64,000 nucleotides of DNA, from NCBI RefSeq assembly GCF_900101895.1, contig NZ_FMVF01000002.1, positions 1 to 64,000 on the forward strand. Direction: 5' to 3'. The translations under genes were made by a program, and so were the position numbers. Shown here piece by piece: positions 50,269 through 58,052 of the stretch. The DNA comes from Flavobacterium caeni. GTDB lineage: Bacteria; Bacteroidota; Bacteroidia; Flavobacteriales; Flavobacteriaceae. The notes beneath the pieces are model-generated. The model was not told the origin of the DNA, ran no database searches, and saw only the letters and a program-made list of their open reading frames with translations. Numbering within the stretch: the stretch's first letter is position 1; each line of letters begins with the position of its first letter.

Positions 50269-50961
50269 ATGAAACCACATTCAATTGTAAAACTGCTTTT
50301 TGCGCTGTTTTTCGTGCAATCGCTTCAAGCCCAGGTTGGTATCGGTACCGCAAGCCTGGCGCCGGGATCGCTGCTCCAACTCGAGAGCACCAGTGCCGCG
50401 TTTGTCATGCCGCGTATGAAGGACGTCGAAATGACCGCGATTGCCGATCCCATCAGCGGCGCCATGGTTTTCAATACCAACGAGAACTTGCCGTATTTCA
50501 AAGGCCCCGATGGTTGGTCGGGCTTTGATATCAATTCGAATCCGAGCATCATTTTGTCGCGAAGCAACGGCACCTTCTCAACATCGCCAACGCTCAGTTA
50601 TCCGATGGCCCTTAGTGCGGGCCAAGTGGTCTCGAACAGTTCGGCCTATTTTTCGGTCCCTACCTGGGGAACGGTCAAAGTGGCCCGTGCGGGTGTTTAC
50701 CTGCTGTCGGTTTCGCTGGCCACGACCAATATGCCCGCCGGAAACCGCAATTATTTCCTTGCGGCCTACAAAAATGGCGCGCTGATCGGTTATCTGTCGC
50801 GTTCGCGGTTACAGAATCCGTCCAGCGACTATTGGGGTACCACGGGTACGCTGATGTATACGGCAGAGGCTGGCGACGAATTTTCGTTCCGCTATTTTAT
50901 TGCCCACAACGCCACACTTACGACCGCTTTCCAAACCATTTGCATCACCAAACTCCACTGA
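50269..50961 (+). CDS. secreted C1q/TNF-like jelly-roll protein, copy 1
   Basis: 230 residues from MKPHSIVKLLFALFFVQSLQ, a signal peptide ending at AQ. Residues 23-90 carry the Bacteroidetes surface-protein motif (QVGIGTASLAPGSLLQLEST, FVMPRMKDVEMTAI, GAMVFNTNENLPYFKGPDGW). The C-terminal 130 residues (GTVKVARAGVYLLSVSLATT, AYKNGALIGYLSRS, EFSFRYFIAHNA) have the strand pattern of C1q/TNF jelly-roll domains, which form trimers. A paralogue follows 43 bases after its stop. Role unknown; adhesion or a spore-like surface coat are guesses. Confidence 0.7.
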   Translation: MKPHSIVKLLFALFFVQSLQAQVGIGTASLAPGSLLQLESTSAAFVMPRMKDVEMTAIADPISGAMVFNTNENLPYFKGPDGWSGFDINSNPSIILSRSNGTFSTSPTLSYPMALSAGQVVSNSSAYFSVPTWGTVKVARAGVYLLSVSLATTNMPAGNRNYFLAAYKNGALIGYLSRSRLQNPSSDYWGTTGTLMYTAEAGDEFSFRYFIAHNATLTTAFQTICITKLH

Positions 50962-51004
50962 CATGACACCAAAGGTTCGCAAAAACGAAACAAAATCACC
51001 ACCC

Positions 51005-51703
51005 ATGTATAAAAAACTATGCTACCTTCTGGTCTTGGTTTACGCAACTGGATTCTCGCAAGTAGGGATCGGCACATCGAGCCCAAGCGCAAGCGCGATC
51101 CTGCAACTCGAGAGCACGACCCAGGCATTCGTCCCGCCGCGTATGACCGATGCACAAATGCTTGCCATCGCGTCGCCGCTCGCCGGATCGATGGTTTACA
51201 ACACCACGTTCAACGCCATGTTTGTGCGTACATCGAGCGGATGGAAGAGCTTTTTTGAAACCTCGAACCCGTCGGTGGTGCTCAACAAAGTGTTTGCGTC
51301 GGGCAACACGTTGGTGTCTACGGGCAACAACACGTACTACAATTTTCCACTGGTCGCCGCCGATGCACTGTCTATCGACAGCAGTTTGTTTACGGTGACA
51401 TCTGCGGGAAAAATCAAGGTCACCGAGGCCGGCGTATACATGGTTACGGCGAGTTTTTCTGTAGCCAACATGCCGTCGGGCACCAAGAAATTCATCATCG
51501 GATTGTACCAGAACGGCAGTCTTGTAGGATATTTGTCCCGTGGTACGGCCACGCTCGACGCCACCGACGAATGGGGCACCAGCGGTTCGCTCAGCGTTGC
51601 GGCTTCGGCGGGCGACAACCTCGAACTCAAGTACGTGCTCAACAATTCGGGCACGGCGCTCGAAGCCAAGATATTCAACATCGGCCTCACCAAGCTCAAA
51701 TAA
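51005..51703 (+). CDS. secreted C1q/TNF-like jelly-roll protein, copy 2
   Basis: 232 residues from MYKKLCYLLVLVYATGFSQ (signal peptide); an ATG at 50963, two bases after the previous stop, would put the signal peptide inside. The mature part mirrors the first copy: QVGIGTSSPSASAILQLEST, FVPPRMTDAQMLAIASPLAG, then GKIKVTEAGVYMVTASFSVA and YQNGSLVGYLSRGTATL. The two are a tandem duplication that has diverged but kept length and order. The two-component system behind it is convergent. Confidence 0.7.
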   Translation: MYKKLCYLLVLVYATGFSQVGIGTSSPSASAILQLESTTQAFVPPRMTDAQMLAIASPLAGSMVYNTTFNAMFVRTSSGWKSFFETSNPSVVLNKVFASGNTLVSTGNNTYYNFPLVAADALSIDSSLFTVTSAGKIKVTEAGVYMVTASFSVANMPSGTKKFIIGLYQNGSLVGYLSRGTATLDATDEWGTSGSLSVAASAGDNLELKYVLNNSGTALEAKIFNIGLTKLK

Positions 51704-51708
51704 AAAAC

Positions 51709-52329
51709 TTAAATCAGGTCGAGTTTGGCCGCGGCCTTGATCAGCGCCGCAGTATTCTTGCTCTCGAGTTTGAGCATCAGGTTTTGGCGGTGCGTGCTCA
51801 CCGTGGTCACGCCGATGTAGAGCCGCTCGGCAATTTCCTGGTTGGTATACCCTTCGGCGATTTCGCGCAATACTTCTTGCTCGCGCCGCGTGAGCACGGG
51901 TTTTTCGGTAAAACGCGATTCGGTTGGCTTGCTGTAGTCGACGTTAAAGAACAGGTTGTCGCCTGCCACCTCGTCGATCGCCTTGAACAAATCTTCGCGC
52001 GAGGCATTCTTCAGCAAATAACCGCGCGCGCCGCTTTGGATCATGCGCGAAATGTAGCTCCGGTCGTTGAAGGTGGTAAGCGCCAAACATTTTACATCCG
52101 GAAATTCGGCCGTGATCTTCGCGCAAAGTTCTATGCCGTTGATGTCGGGCAGGTTGATGTCGAGAAACGCAATGTCTACGGGGTTGTTTTTCAAAAAGCC
52201 GATCGCATCGAATGCATTTTCGGCGCTTCCCACGACCTCGGCGTCGGGATGTTGACGCAGCAGCGTCTTGAATCCTTCTGAAACCAGCGGATGGTCGTCT
52301 ACGATAAAGATGCGCAATTTTGTTTTCAT
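51709..52329 (-). CDS. LuxR-type (NarL/FixJ) response regulator
   Basis: 206 residues. Receiver domain with acidic pair DD at 11-12, phospho-acceptor Asp57 in IAFLDINLPDING, and a switch Lys in LLKNAS. The LuxR HTH is at about 145-200 (LTRREQEVLREIAEGYTNQE, IAERLYIGVTTVSTHRQNLM). It overlaps the histidine kinase gene by 4 bases (ATGA), so they form a coupled pair. Target genes cannot be read, but the surface-protein genes on both sides are candidates. Confidence 0.93.
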   Translation of the reverse strand: MKTKLRIFIVDDHPLVSEGFKTLLRQHPDAEVVGSAENAFDAIGFLKNNPVDIAFLDINLPDINGIELCAKITAEFPDVKCLALTTFNDRSYISRMIQSGARGYLLKNASREDLFKAIDEVAGDNLFFNVDYSKPTESRFTEKPVLTRREQEVLREIAEGYTNQEIAERLYIGVTTVSTHRQNLMLKLESKNTAALIKAAAKLDLI

Positions 52330-54245
52330 GGGTTTTCGAATTCAAGATGTACCGAGGTGCCTTTTTGGTCAGACCGGATGTCGAGTTTTCCGTCAAGGTA
52401 ATCGGCGCGGCTGCGGATGTTGGCCAGCCCGATTCCATTTTGTGCGTTCGACACGTCAAATCCCTTTCCGTTGTCTTCGACGGTGAGCGAAACCCGCGCG
52501 CCATTGCGACTGATTTGCACATGCGCTTCGGTGGCTCCAGAGTGTTTGGTGATGTTGTTGAGCAATTCCTGTACGATGCGGAACAGCGTGATCTCGACGG
52601 TTTGGCCGAGTCTTTGGTCGAGCCCGAACTGCTCGTAGAATACTTGTGTCGTGCTGCTCTCGGATACCGACGCGCACAAATCGCCCACGGCCTCGTCGAG
52701 CCCAAATTTCAAAAGCGATTCGGGCATCATGTTGTGCGCCACGCGCCGCATTTCGGCGATGGCGTCGTCGAGTTGGGTGAGGCTTTTGGTGAATGCCTGC
52801 GCGTTTTCGTCGGTCAGGACCACATTGCCCTTCATGCTGTTGAGCTGGAATTTAACACCCGAGAGCATGCCGCCCAGCCCGTCGTGGAGGTCGCGCGCCA
52901 AACGGGTCCGTTCGATTTTTTCGCCTTCGAGCATGTTTTGCGTGGCCACGATTTGCCGTTCCTGCTGCAACTGCAACACTTTCTGTTCGGCGTTTTTGCG
53001 TTGGGCGGCCATGAAGCGGTAGAGCAGGAATCCCGCCGCGCACAACAGCAGCAAAACCAGGGTCAGCGCAATCATGTACAGCCGTGTGCGGTCTTTTTCT
53101 GATTCAAGGTTTTCGATGTGGCGCTGTTTTTCGGAGTTCTGGAATTTGGCGTCCGATTCGTCGAGTTTGGTTTTGAGTTCGATCGAGTTGAGGCTGTCGT
53201 GGAGTTGTCGGTAAGACTGCAGGAAATCATAGGCTTCGTCAAAACGCCCGTTCTTGTTGTATACCGTGGCCGCGGCATCGTAGGCATATAGGAGTGAAGG
53301 CAACATCTTGTTCGCCTTGGCCAGCGCGACCGCCTTGTCGACGGTAGGAATCGCTTTTTGATTTTGTCCGTCGAGTTGGTAGTAATCGGCCAGCGCACAC
53401 ATGCCGTTGACGAGTCCGTGTAAATTGCCCGTTTTTTGGTTGTGGGCGTTGCATTTGAGCACCGTCGCAATGGCCTGGTCGTATCGTTTTTGGTGCGATA
53501 GTATCCGCGATTTGTCAAAAAGTGCGGCGTAATACCGGTTGTCGTCGCTTTCTTTTTGGGTGACGGCCAGACACTCTTCGATGACGGGCGCTGCTTTGTC
53601 GTATTGGCGTTTTTCGATGTAGGCGCTGCCCATCAACGACAGGGCTTCGGCAAGCACCGCGGGCGCGTTTTCTTTTCGGGCCAAATCGGCGGCCTTGCCG
53701 GAATAGTAGATGGCCTTGTCGAGATTTCCCATGTTCAGGAACGAGACCGCCAGAAAATTGTAAATGCGTTTGGTATAGGCCGGTTCGTTGTTTTGTTGGA
53801 ACAGCCTCAGGCCTTCTTGAAAACACGCCACCGCTTTTTCGTAGTCGGCGATGTACAAATAGTCGTTGCCGAGATTTGTGGTAAAATACGCGATCCAATG
53901 CTTGTCGTTGCGCGCCTTGGCCCGTTTCAAGCCCTCGCGGGTAAGCGCCTGCATTTTGTCGTACTGCGCCGTGTAGATGTACACCGATGTCGCTTTGCCG
54001 GGATAGCCGTAAATTCCTTCGTCGTAGTCGTGCTTCAGACTAAGGTCGTACGCTTTTTTGTAGTACACCAACGCCGAATCATAGCTCACCTCGCAGTAAT
54101 ATTCGCCTATCTCGTTGAGTGTTTTGACTTTTTCTTCGACGGTTTTCGACACCTCGTATTGTTTCTTGAGCGACAACAACGCGTCGGGCTGTGCGGTTAC
54201 CGCCATACCGATGAAAAGCATGCCAAAAGAAAGTAGGTGTTTCAT
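52326..54245 (-). CDS. sensor histidine kinase with TPR sensor region (HisKA_3 type)
   Basis: 639 residues. Signal peptide (MKHLLSFGMLFIGMAVTAQ), then tetratricopeptide-like helices over about 30-370, which would be extracytoplasmic. A membrane segment follows at about 390-410 (MIALTLVLLLLCAAGFLLYR), then a coiled-coil linker, HisKA_3 with the phospho-acceptor His in RDLHDGLGGMLSG near 449, and a HATPase_c domain with NNITKHSGA, VEDNGKGFDV and GIGLANIRSRADYLDG. Kinases of this build are common in Bacteroidetes and phosphorylate a LuxR-type regulator, here the next gene. The signal is unknown. Confidence 0.92.
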   Translation of the reverse strand: MKHLLSFGMLFIGMAVTAQPDALLSLKKQYEVSKTVEEKVKTLNEIGEYYCEVSYDSALVYYKKAYDLSLKHDYDEGIYGYPGKATSVYIYTAQYDKMQALTREGLKRAKARNDKHWIAYFTTNLGNDYLYIADYEKAVACFQEGLRLFQQNNEPAYTKRIYNFLAVSFLNMGNLDKAIYYSGKAADLARKENAPAVLAEALSLMGSAYIEKRQYDKAAPVIEECLAVTQKESDDNRYYAALFDKSRILSHQKRYDQAIATVLKCNAHNQKTGNLHGLVNGMCALADYYQLDGQNQKAIPTVDKAVALAKANKMLPSLLYAYDAAATVYNKNGRFDEAYDFLQSYRQLHDSLNSIELKTKLDESDAKFQNSEKQRHIENLESEKDRTRLYMIALTLVLLLLCAAGFLLYRFMAAQRKNAEQKVLQLQQERQIVATQNMLEGEKIERTRLARDLHDGLGGMLSGVKFQLNSMKGNVVLTDENAQAFTKSLTQLDDAIAEMRRVAHNMMPESLLKFGLDEAVGDLCASVSESSTTQVFYEQFGLDQRLGQTVEITLFRIVQELLNNITKHSGATEAHVQISRNGARVSLTVEDNGKGFDVSNAQNGIGLANIRSRADYLDGKLDIRSDQKGTSVHLEFENP

Positions 54246-54388
54246 GTTGCGTGATTGTTTTACAAATCAAGTCAAAAGTGTCGGTTTGGAACTCCTATAA
54301 AAATAGGATGTTTTAAATCGTGTTTTCATAGGAAGGCCAATTTTTTTTCCGGAAGTAGTTTTACAATCTAAATCCAAAAATCTACAAC

Positions 54389-55795
54389 ATGAAAAAGTTA
54401 ACTCCTTTCGCCATTGCCGCATTGCTGGTTTTGAATGTGGCTTGTTCTTCGGATGAAACCACGCCCATCGTGCCGCCAACAGCGCAAACACTCACGGTCC
54501 AGACCGCCGATCCGCAAGTCTCGGGACTGAATGCCATCGTGGGCGGATCGATCGCATCTTTTGGCACCGAACCCATCCTTGAAACCGGTGTAATATTGGC
54601 CAACCAACCCGACCAAACCATCGAGAGTCTGCCCGATGGCGCCTATCCGATTGCGCTCGAAACCAACCAGTTTGAAGAAGCACTCCTTTTCGACGCCTCG
54701 CTCGCGGGCATGCCCATTTATGTACGCGCGTATGCAAAAACCGCTACGCAGGTGGTCTATGGCGACTCGAAGATGTTTGTGCTCGAAGGCTGCACCGTAC
54801 ATCTGGTGACCCCCGACGGCCCGGTAACCATCAACGCCCCGCAAACCTGGGCATCGGGCGAAGTGCATGTGATCACGCAAAATGTAACGATCACCTCGCA
54901 ACTGACCATCGAACCCGGGGCCATTGTCAAGGTCGACGGGGCACAAATCAGGGTCAACCCGGGGGGCACCATCCAGGCCTTGGGTACTTTGGAAGCGCCC
55001 ATTGTTTTTACTTCGCTCAAGGACGATGTATTTTGCGGCGATACCAATTCCGACGGTGCTTCGGAAGGGCAAAAAGGCGACTGGACCGGCATTTACCTGA
55101 CCGCGCCCGGCAGCCAATTCACCTATTGCGGCATCCTTTACGCGGGCGCCAACGACGGCGGCTATTACAACGCGGTGCGCATCAGCGGAACCGGTGCCGA
55201 TTTTGGCTTCGACCATTGCGTGTTCGCTTATACGCTGGGGCATCCGACGGCTTCGGCTGCGTTTGCGTTCTATGGCGGCGCGACCATGAAAGACGCCACC
55301 GAATCGCAATTCACCAACAATGCGTTCTATGGCAACGACCGCCCGATTTACCTCAATATCTATTACAATTTTAACCCGAACAACCAGTTTTTCAATCCCG
55401 ACCAACCCGCCGAGAGCAACACGCGCAACGGCATCTGGACCTGGCATACCACCATGCCCGGCGTCACCGCGACCTTTATGGAAGACGAAGCGCCCTATGT
55501 GGTGGATGCGTTTTTTAATGGCGGCGGAAGTGCGGCCACAGACGGCGTGATCATCGGGCCCAATGTCATCGTCAAGTTCAACGGTACGCTTTCGGGGATT
55601 TCTAGGGCGGCCAACAGGAATATTTCGATCGATGCGAGCGCGGCACTCACCTCGTACAAAGACGATTTGCGCGGCGGCGACACCAATGGCGACGGCAACG
55701 CGACTTTTGCTTCCGATGGCGACTGGGACGGCTACTACAACTACCAGACGACCACCTATTTGGGCGGCGCCAATATTTTTTACGACGCACACTGA
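54389..55795 (+). CDS. lipoprotein with parallel beta-helix region
   Basis: 468 residues. Lipobox VLNVAC places the lipidated Cys at residue 19, then a Fn3-like N-terminal domain (about 30-135) and a right-handed beta-helix-like part from about 150 (GAIVKVDGAQIRVNPGGTIQ, TSLKDDVFCGDTNSDG). The phrase GGDTNxDG..GDW occurs twice (DVFCGDTNSDGASEG near 213 and DLRGGDTNGDGNATF near 440), and its Asp/Asn spacing could bind calcium. It shares a one-base overlap (TGATG) with the next gene. Likely outer surface or outer-membrane anchored; function unknown. Confidence 0.7.
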   Translation: MKKLTPFAIAALLVLNVACSSDETTPIVPPTAQTLTVQTADPQVSGLNAIVGGSIASFGTEPILETGVILANQPDQTIESLPDGAYPIALETNQFEEALLFDASLAGMPIYVRAYAKTATQVVYGDSKMFVLEGCTVHLVTPDGPVTINAPQTWASGEVHVITQNVTITSQLTIEPGAIVKVDGAQIRVNPGGTIQALGTLEAPIVFTSLKDDVFCGDTNSDGASEGQKGDWTGIYLTAPGSQFTYCGILYAGANDGGYYNAVRISGTGADFGFDHCVFAYTLGHPTASAAFAFYGGATMKDATESQFTNNAFYGNDRPIYLNIYYNFNPNNQFFNPDQPAESNTRNGIWTWHTTMPGVTATFMEDEAPYVVDAFFNGGGSAATDGVIIGPNVIVKFNGTLSGISRAANRNISIDASAALTSYKDDLRGGDTNGDGNATFASDGDWDGYYNYQTTTYLGGANIFYDAH

Positions 55796-56733
55796 TGAAA
55801 ACCATCGCATTCCTCTTGCTTCTTTCGAGCGTCGTCAATGCCCAGGTTGGGATCAATACGGCCACGCCCGATGCCTCGTCGGTACTGGATGTAAGCGCCA
55901 CCGACAAAGGTATGCTGATCCCGAGGGTGTCGCTCGTAAGTCTTTCCGATGGTACTGCCCCCATTTTGAACCCAGCCGTGAGCACCTTGGTCTACAACAC
56001 CAACCAACCGATGGTGGGCGGCTTGGTGCGCGGGTTCTACTACTGGAACGGCGCGGTTTGGGTGCGGCTTGCAACCCAGCCCGAAGACAAATGGACGCGC
56101 AATCCGTTCTCGGGTGCCATGTCTCCGGCGACGCCGACCGATTGGGTGGGTATCGGTACCGCCAGCCCACAGCAACGACTCGATGTGGCGGGCAAGATCC
56201 GCATCGCCGACGGTACGCAGGGGCAAGGGCGTGTGCTGGTTTCCGATGCCAACGGCGCAGGCACCTGGACCGACAATGTGGCGATCACGCCGTCTGTCAT
56301 CGGGACGTTCGGCAGCGGTGTGACCGTTGGCAACGGCGCGACGGTGGGCAACATCACGGCCAATTTTAACAGTGGGGTTTCGATCACGTTGCCGCCGGGT
56401 AAATGGATGATTTTCGGCACGTTTTTGATGCAGGCCTACTTGCCTTACGACGGTTCGATGTTTGTGCGCACCATGTTTTCGTGTAACCCTACGACGGCCG
56501 TGGGTTGCGATACGGTGATAGGCGGATTGATGTCGGGCGAGGTTTCGGGGCCGAGCCATTTTTCGATCCTGAACGGCCAAAGCGTGATTTGGAACCAATC
56601 GGGCGCCAACAGGACGTACTATCTTTTTGTCAACGTGACCAAGTACGGCAATGTGCCTACGACTACTACGCTCAACGCTTTCGGTAGCTCATTTTGGGCC
56701 GAGAACATGCTGTCGGCCATCCCGATGAATTAG
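55795..56733 (+). CDS. secreted protein with GIGT-motif repeats
   Basis: 312 residues with a signal peptide (MKTIAFLLLLSSVVNAQ). Two copies of the Bacteroidetes surface phrase are present: VGINTATPDASSVLDVSATD (about 18-37) and VGIGTASPQQRLDVAGKIRI (about 119-138), followed by a beta-rich C-terminal half with SITLPPGKWMIFGTFLMQAY (about 200) that could be a jelly-roll similar to the C1q-like proteins at 50269 and 51005. It is translationally coupled to the beta-helix lipoprotein gene and ends overlapping the methyltransferase stop by 4 bases. Function unknown. Confidence 0.65.
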   Translation: MKTIAFLLLLSSVVNAQVGINTATPDASSVLDVSATDKGMLIPRVSLVSLSDGTAPILNPAVSTLVYNTNQPMVGGLVRGFYYWNGAVWVRLATQPEDKWTRNPFSGAMSPATPTDWVGIGTASPQQRLDVAGKIRIADGTQGQGRVLVSDANGAGTWTDNVAITPSVIGTFGSGVTVGNGATVGNITANFNSGVSITLPPGKWMIFGTFLMQAYLPYDGSMFVRTMFSCNPTTAVGCDTVIGGLMSGEVSGPSHFSILNGQSVIWNQSGANRTYYLFVNVTKYGNVPTTTTLNAFGSSFWAENMLSAIPMN

Positions 56734-57509
56734 GCGCGGATTACAAAGTCTTGTTTTTCCTGCTCTTTTCGAAAAAAGACGAATCCCCATTGGAACGTGT
56801 CGACCGTGACCGTGACGTGGGGATTTTTTTTGATCGTTTCCCAGGCTTGTTCCATGTCGGGCGACCAATGGATGTCGTCAAAAATCCAGACGGAATCGTT
56901 GGTTGCGGTGGGCAAAAGCAGTTCGAAATATTTTAGTGTGGCGTCTTTTTGGTGGTTGCCGTCGAAGTAGATTAAGTCGAATGTCGAAAGTCGAATGTCG
57001 AACGAGTCGAGCGCCGATTGGAATTCGGAAACTCTATTTTCGATGTTGTTGAAACCGAATCTTTGGAATTGCGATTGCGCCGTTGCCGATGTTTGCGGGC
57101 AACCTTCGAGCGTCATAACTTTTGCTGTAGGATTTCCAATCGACAAAGCCGATGTAGCCAATCCGAGCGAGGTTCCGATTTCCAAAATCGATTGGGGTTT
57201 GAAATAACGCACGACGCGAAACAGCAATTCGGCATTTTTGGCCGTGATCCCGGCGGTTCGCGCGATTTTTGAGATTTGTCTTTTGTTCGATTTGAAGATT
57301 TTCGAACCCGCGCCAAAATCGGTCACTTCGATCGTTTCGCGGTTTTGCAACAACGACCGGCGGTAATTTTTGAGCGTTTGGTATTCGGGATAATTGGTTT
57401 TGTCGTAAAAACATTGGGTGACCAAACCGAACACAAACGGCGAGTGTACGCCGTGCTCGTTGGTCGACTTCAGTAGAAAAGTGAAATATGATTTTATTGG
57501 GTGTAGCAT
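56730..57509 (-). CDS. class I SAM-dependent methyltransferase
   Basis: 259 residues from MLHPIKSYFTFLLKSTNEHG at 57509. The SAM-binding loop is ILEIGTSLGLATSAL (about 107-121), followed by a motif II-like FDLIYFDGNHQKDATLKYFE and VWIFDDIHWSPDMEQAW. This is the O-methyltransferase-3-like arrangement. The substrate is unknown. The start codon lies in the first bases of the tandem repeat array, and the frame upstream of it runs into repeat sequence. Confidence 0.85.
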   Translation of the reverse strand: MLHPIKSYFTFLLKSTNEHGVHSPFVFGLVTQCFYDKTNYPEYQTLKNYRRSLLQNRETIEVTDFGAGSKIFKSNKRQISKIARTAGITAKNAELLFRVVRYFKPQSILEIGTSLGLATSALSIGNPTAKVMTLEGCPQTSATAQSQFQRFGFNNIENRVSEFQSALDSFDIRLSTFDLIYFDGNHQKDATLKYFELLLPTATNDSVWIFDDIHWSPDMEQAWETIKKNPHVTVTVDTFQWGFVFFRKEQEKQDFVIRA

Positions 57510-58052
57510 TTGCCGCAATTTACCGCAATTTACCGCAAAGCGCGCAAAGTTTCTCACGAAGCTTATCTTCTTCACTTTACGATACCTCTGCGGACTTTGT
57601 GGTTGAAAACTAGCCTTTCATGATTTACCGCAAAGAACACAAAGTTTCTCGCAAAGTTTCTCACGAAGCTGATCTTCTTCACTTTGCGATACCTCTGCGA
57701 TCTTTGTGGTTGAAAACTAGCATTTGCCGCAATTTACCGCAAAGAGCGCAAAGTTTCTCACGAAGCTTATCTTCTTCACTTTACGATACCTCTGCGGACT
57801 TTGTGGTTGAAAACTAGCCTTTCATGATTTACCGCAAAGAGCGCAAAGTTTTTCGCAAAGCGCGCAAAGTTACTCACGAAGCTTATCTTCTTCACTTTGC
57901 GATACCTCTGCGATCTTTGTGGTTGAAAACTAGCATTTGCCGCAATTTACCGCAAAGAGCGCAAAGTTTTTCGCAAAGCGCGCAAAGTTACTCACGAAGC
58001 TTATCTTCTTCACTTTGCGATACCTCTGCGACCTTTGTGGTTGAAAACTAGC
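57508..58052. repeat. five-unit tandem array of the CGCAAAG repeat (family B)
   Basis: Units: 57508-57614, 57615-57721, 57722-57818, 57819-57934 and 57935-58052 (97-118 bases). Each holds ACCGCAAAG, one or more GCGCAAAG, ACGAAGCT, CTTCTTCACTTT, GATACCTCTGCG and CTTTGTGGTTGAAAACTAGC. Headers alternate: ATTTGCCGCAATTT in units 1, 3 and 5 and CTTTCATGATTT in 2 and 4. The array fills the gap between the methyltransferase start and the ABC-F stop. It is not a CRISPR: no spacers. Confidence 0.9.

Noticed and set aside
54398..55810. 470-codon frame antisense to the beta-helix lipoprotein
   Set aside because: Shadow; the sense frame has a lipobox and beta-helix pattern.
57508..58052. CRISPR array
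   Set aside because: Units are about 100 bases, adjacent, without unique spacers, and no cas gene is near.
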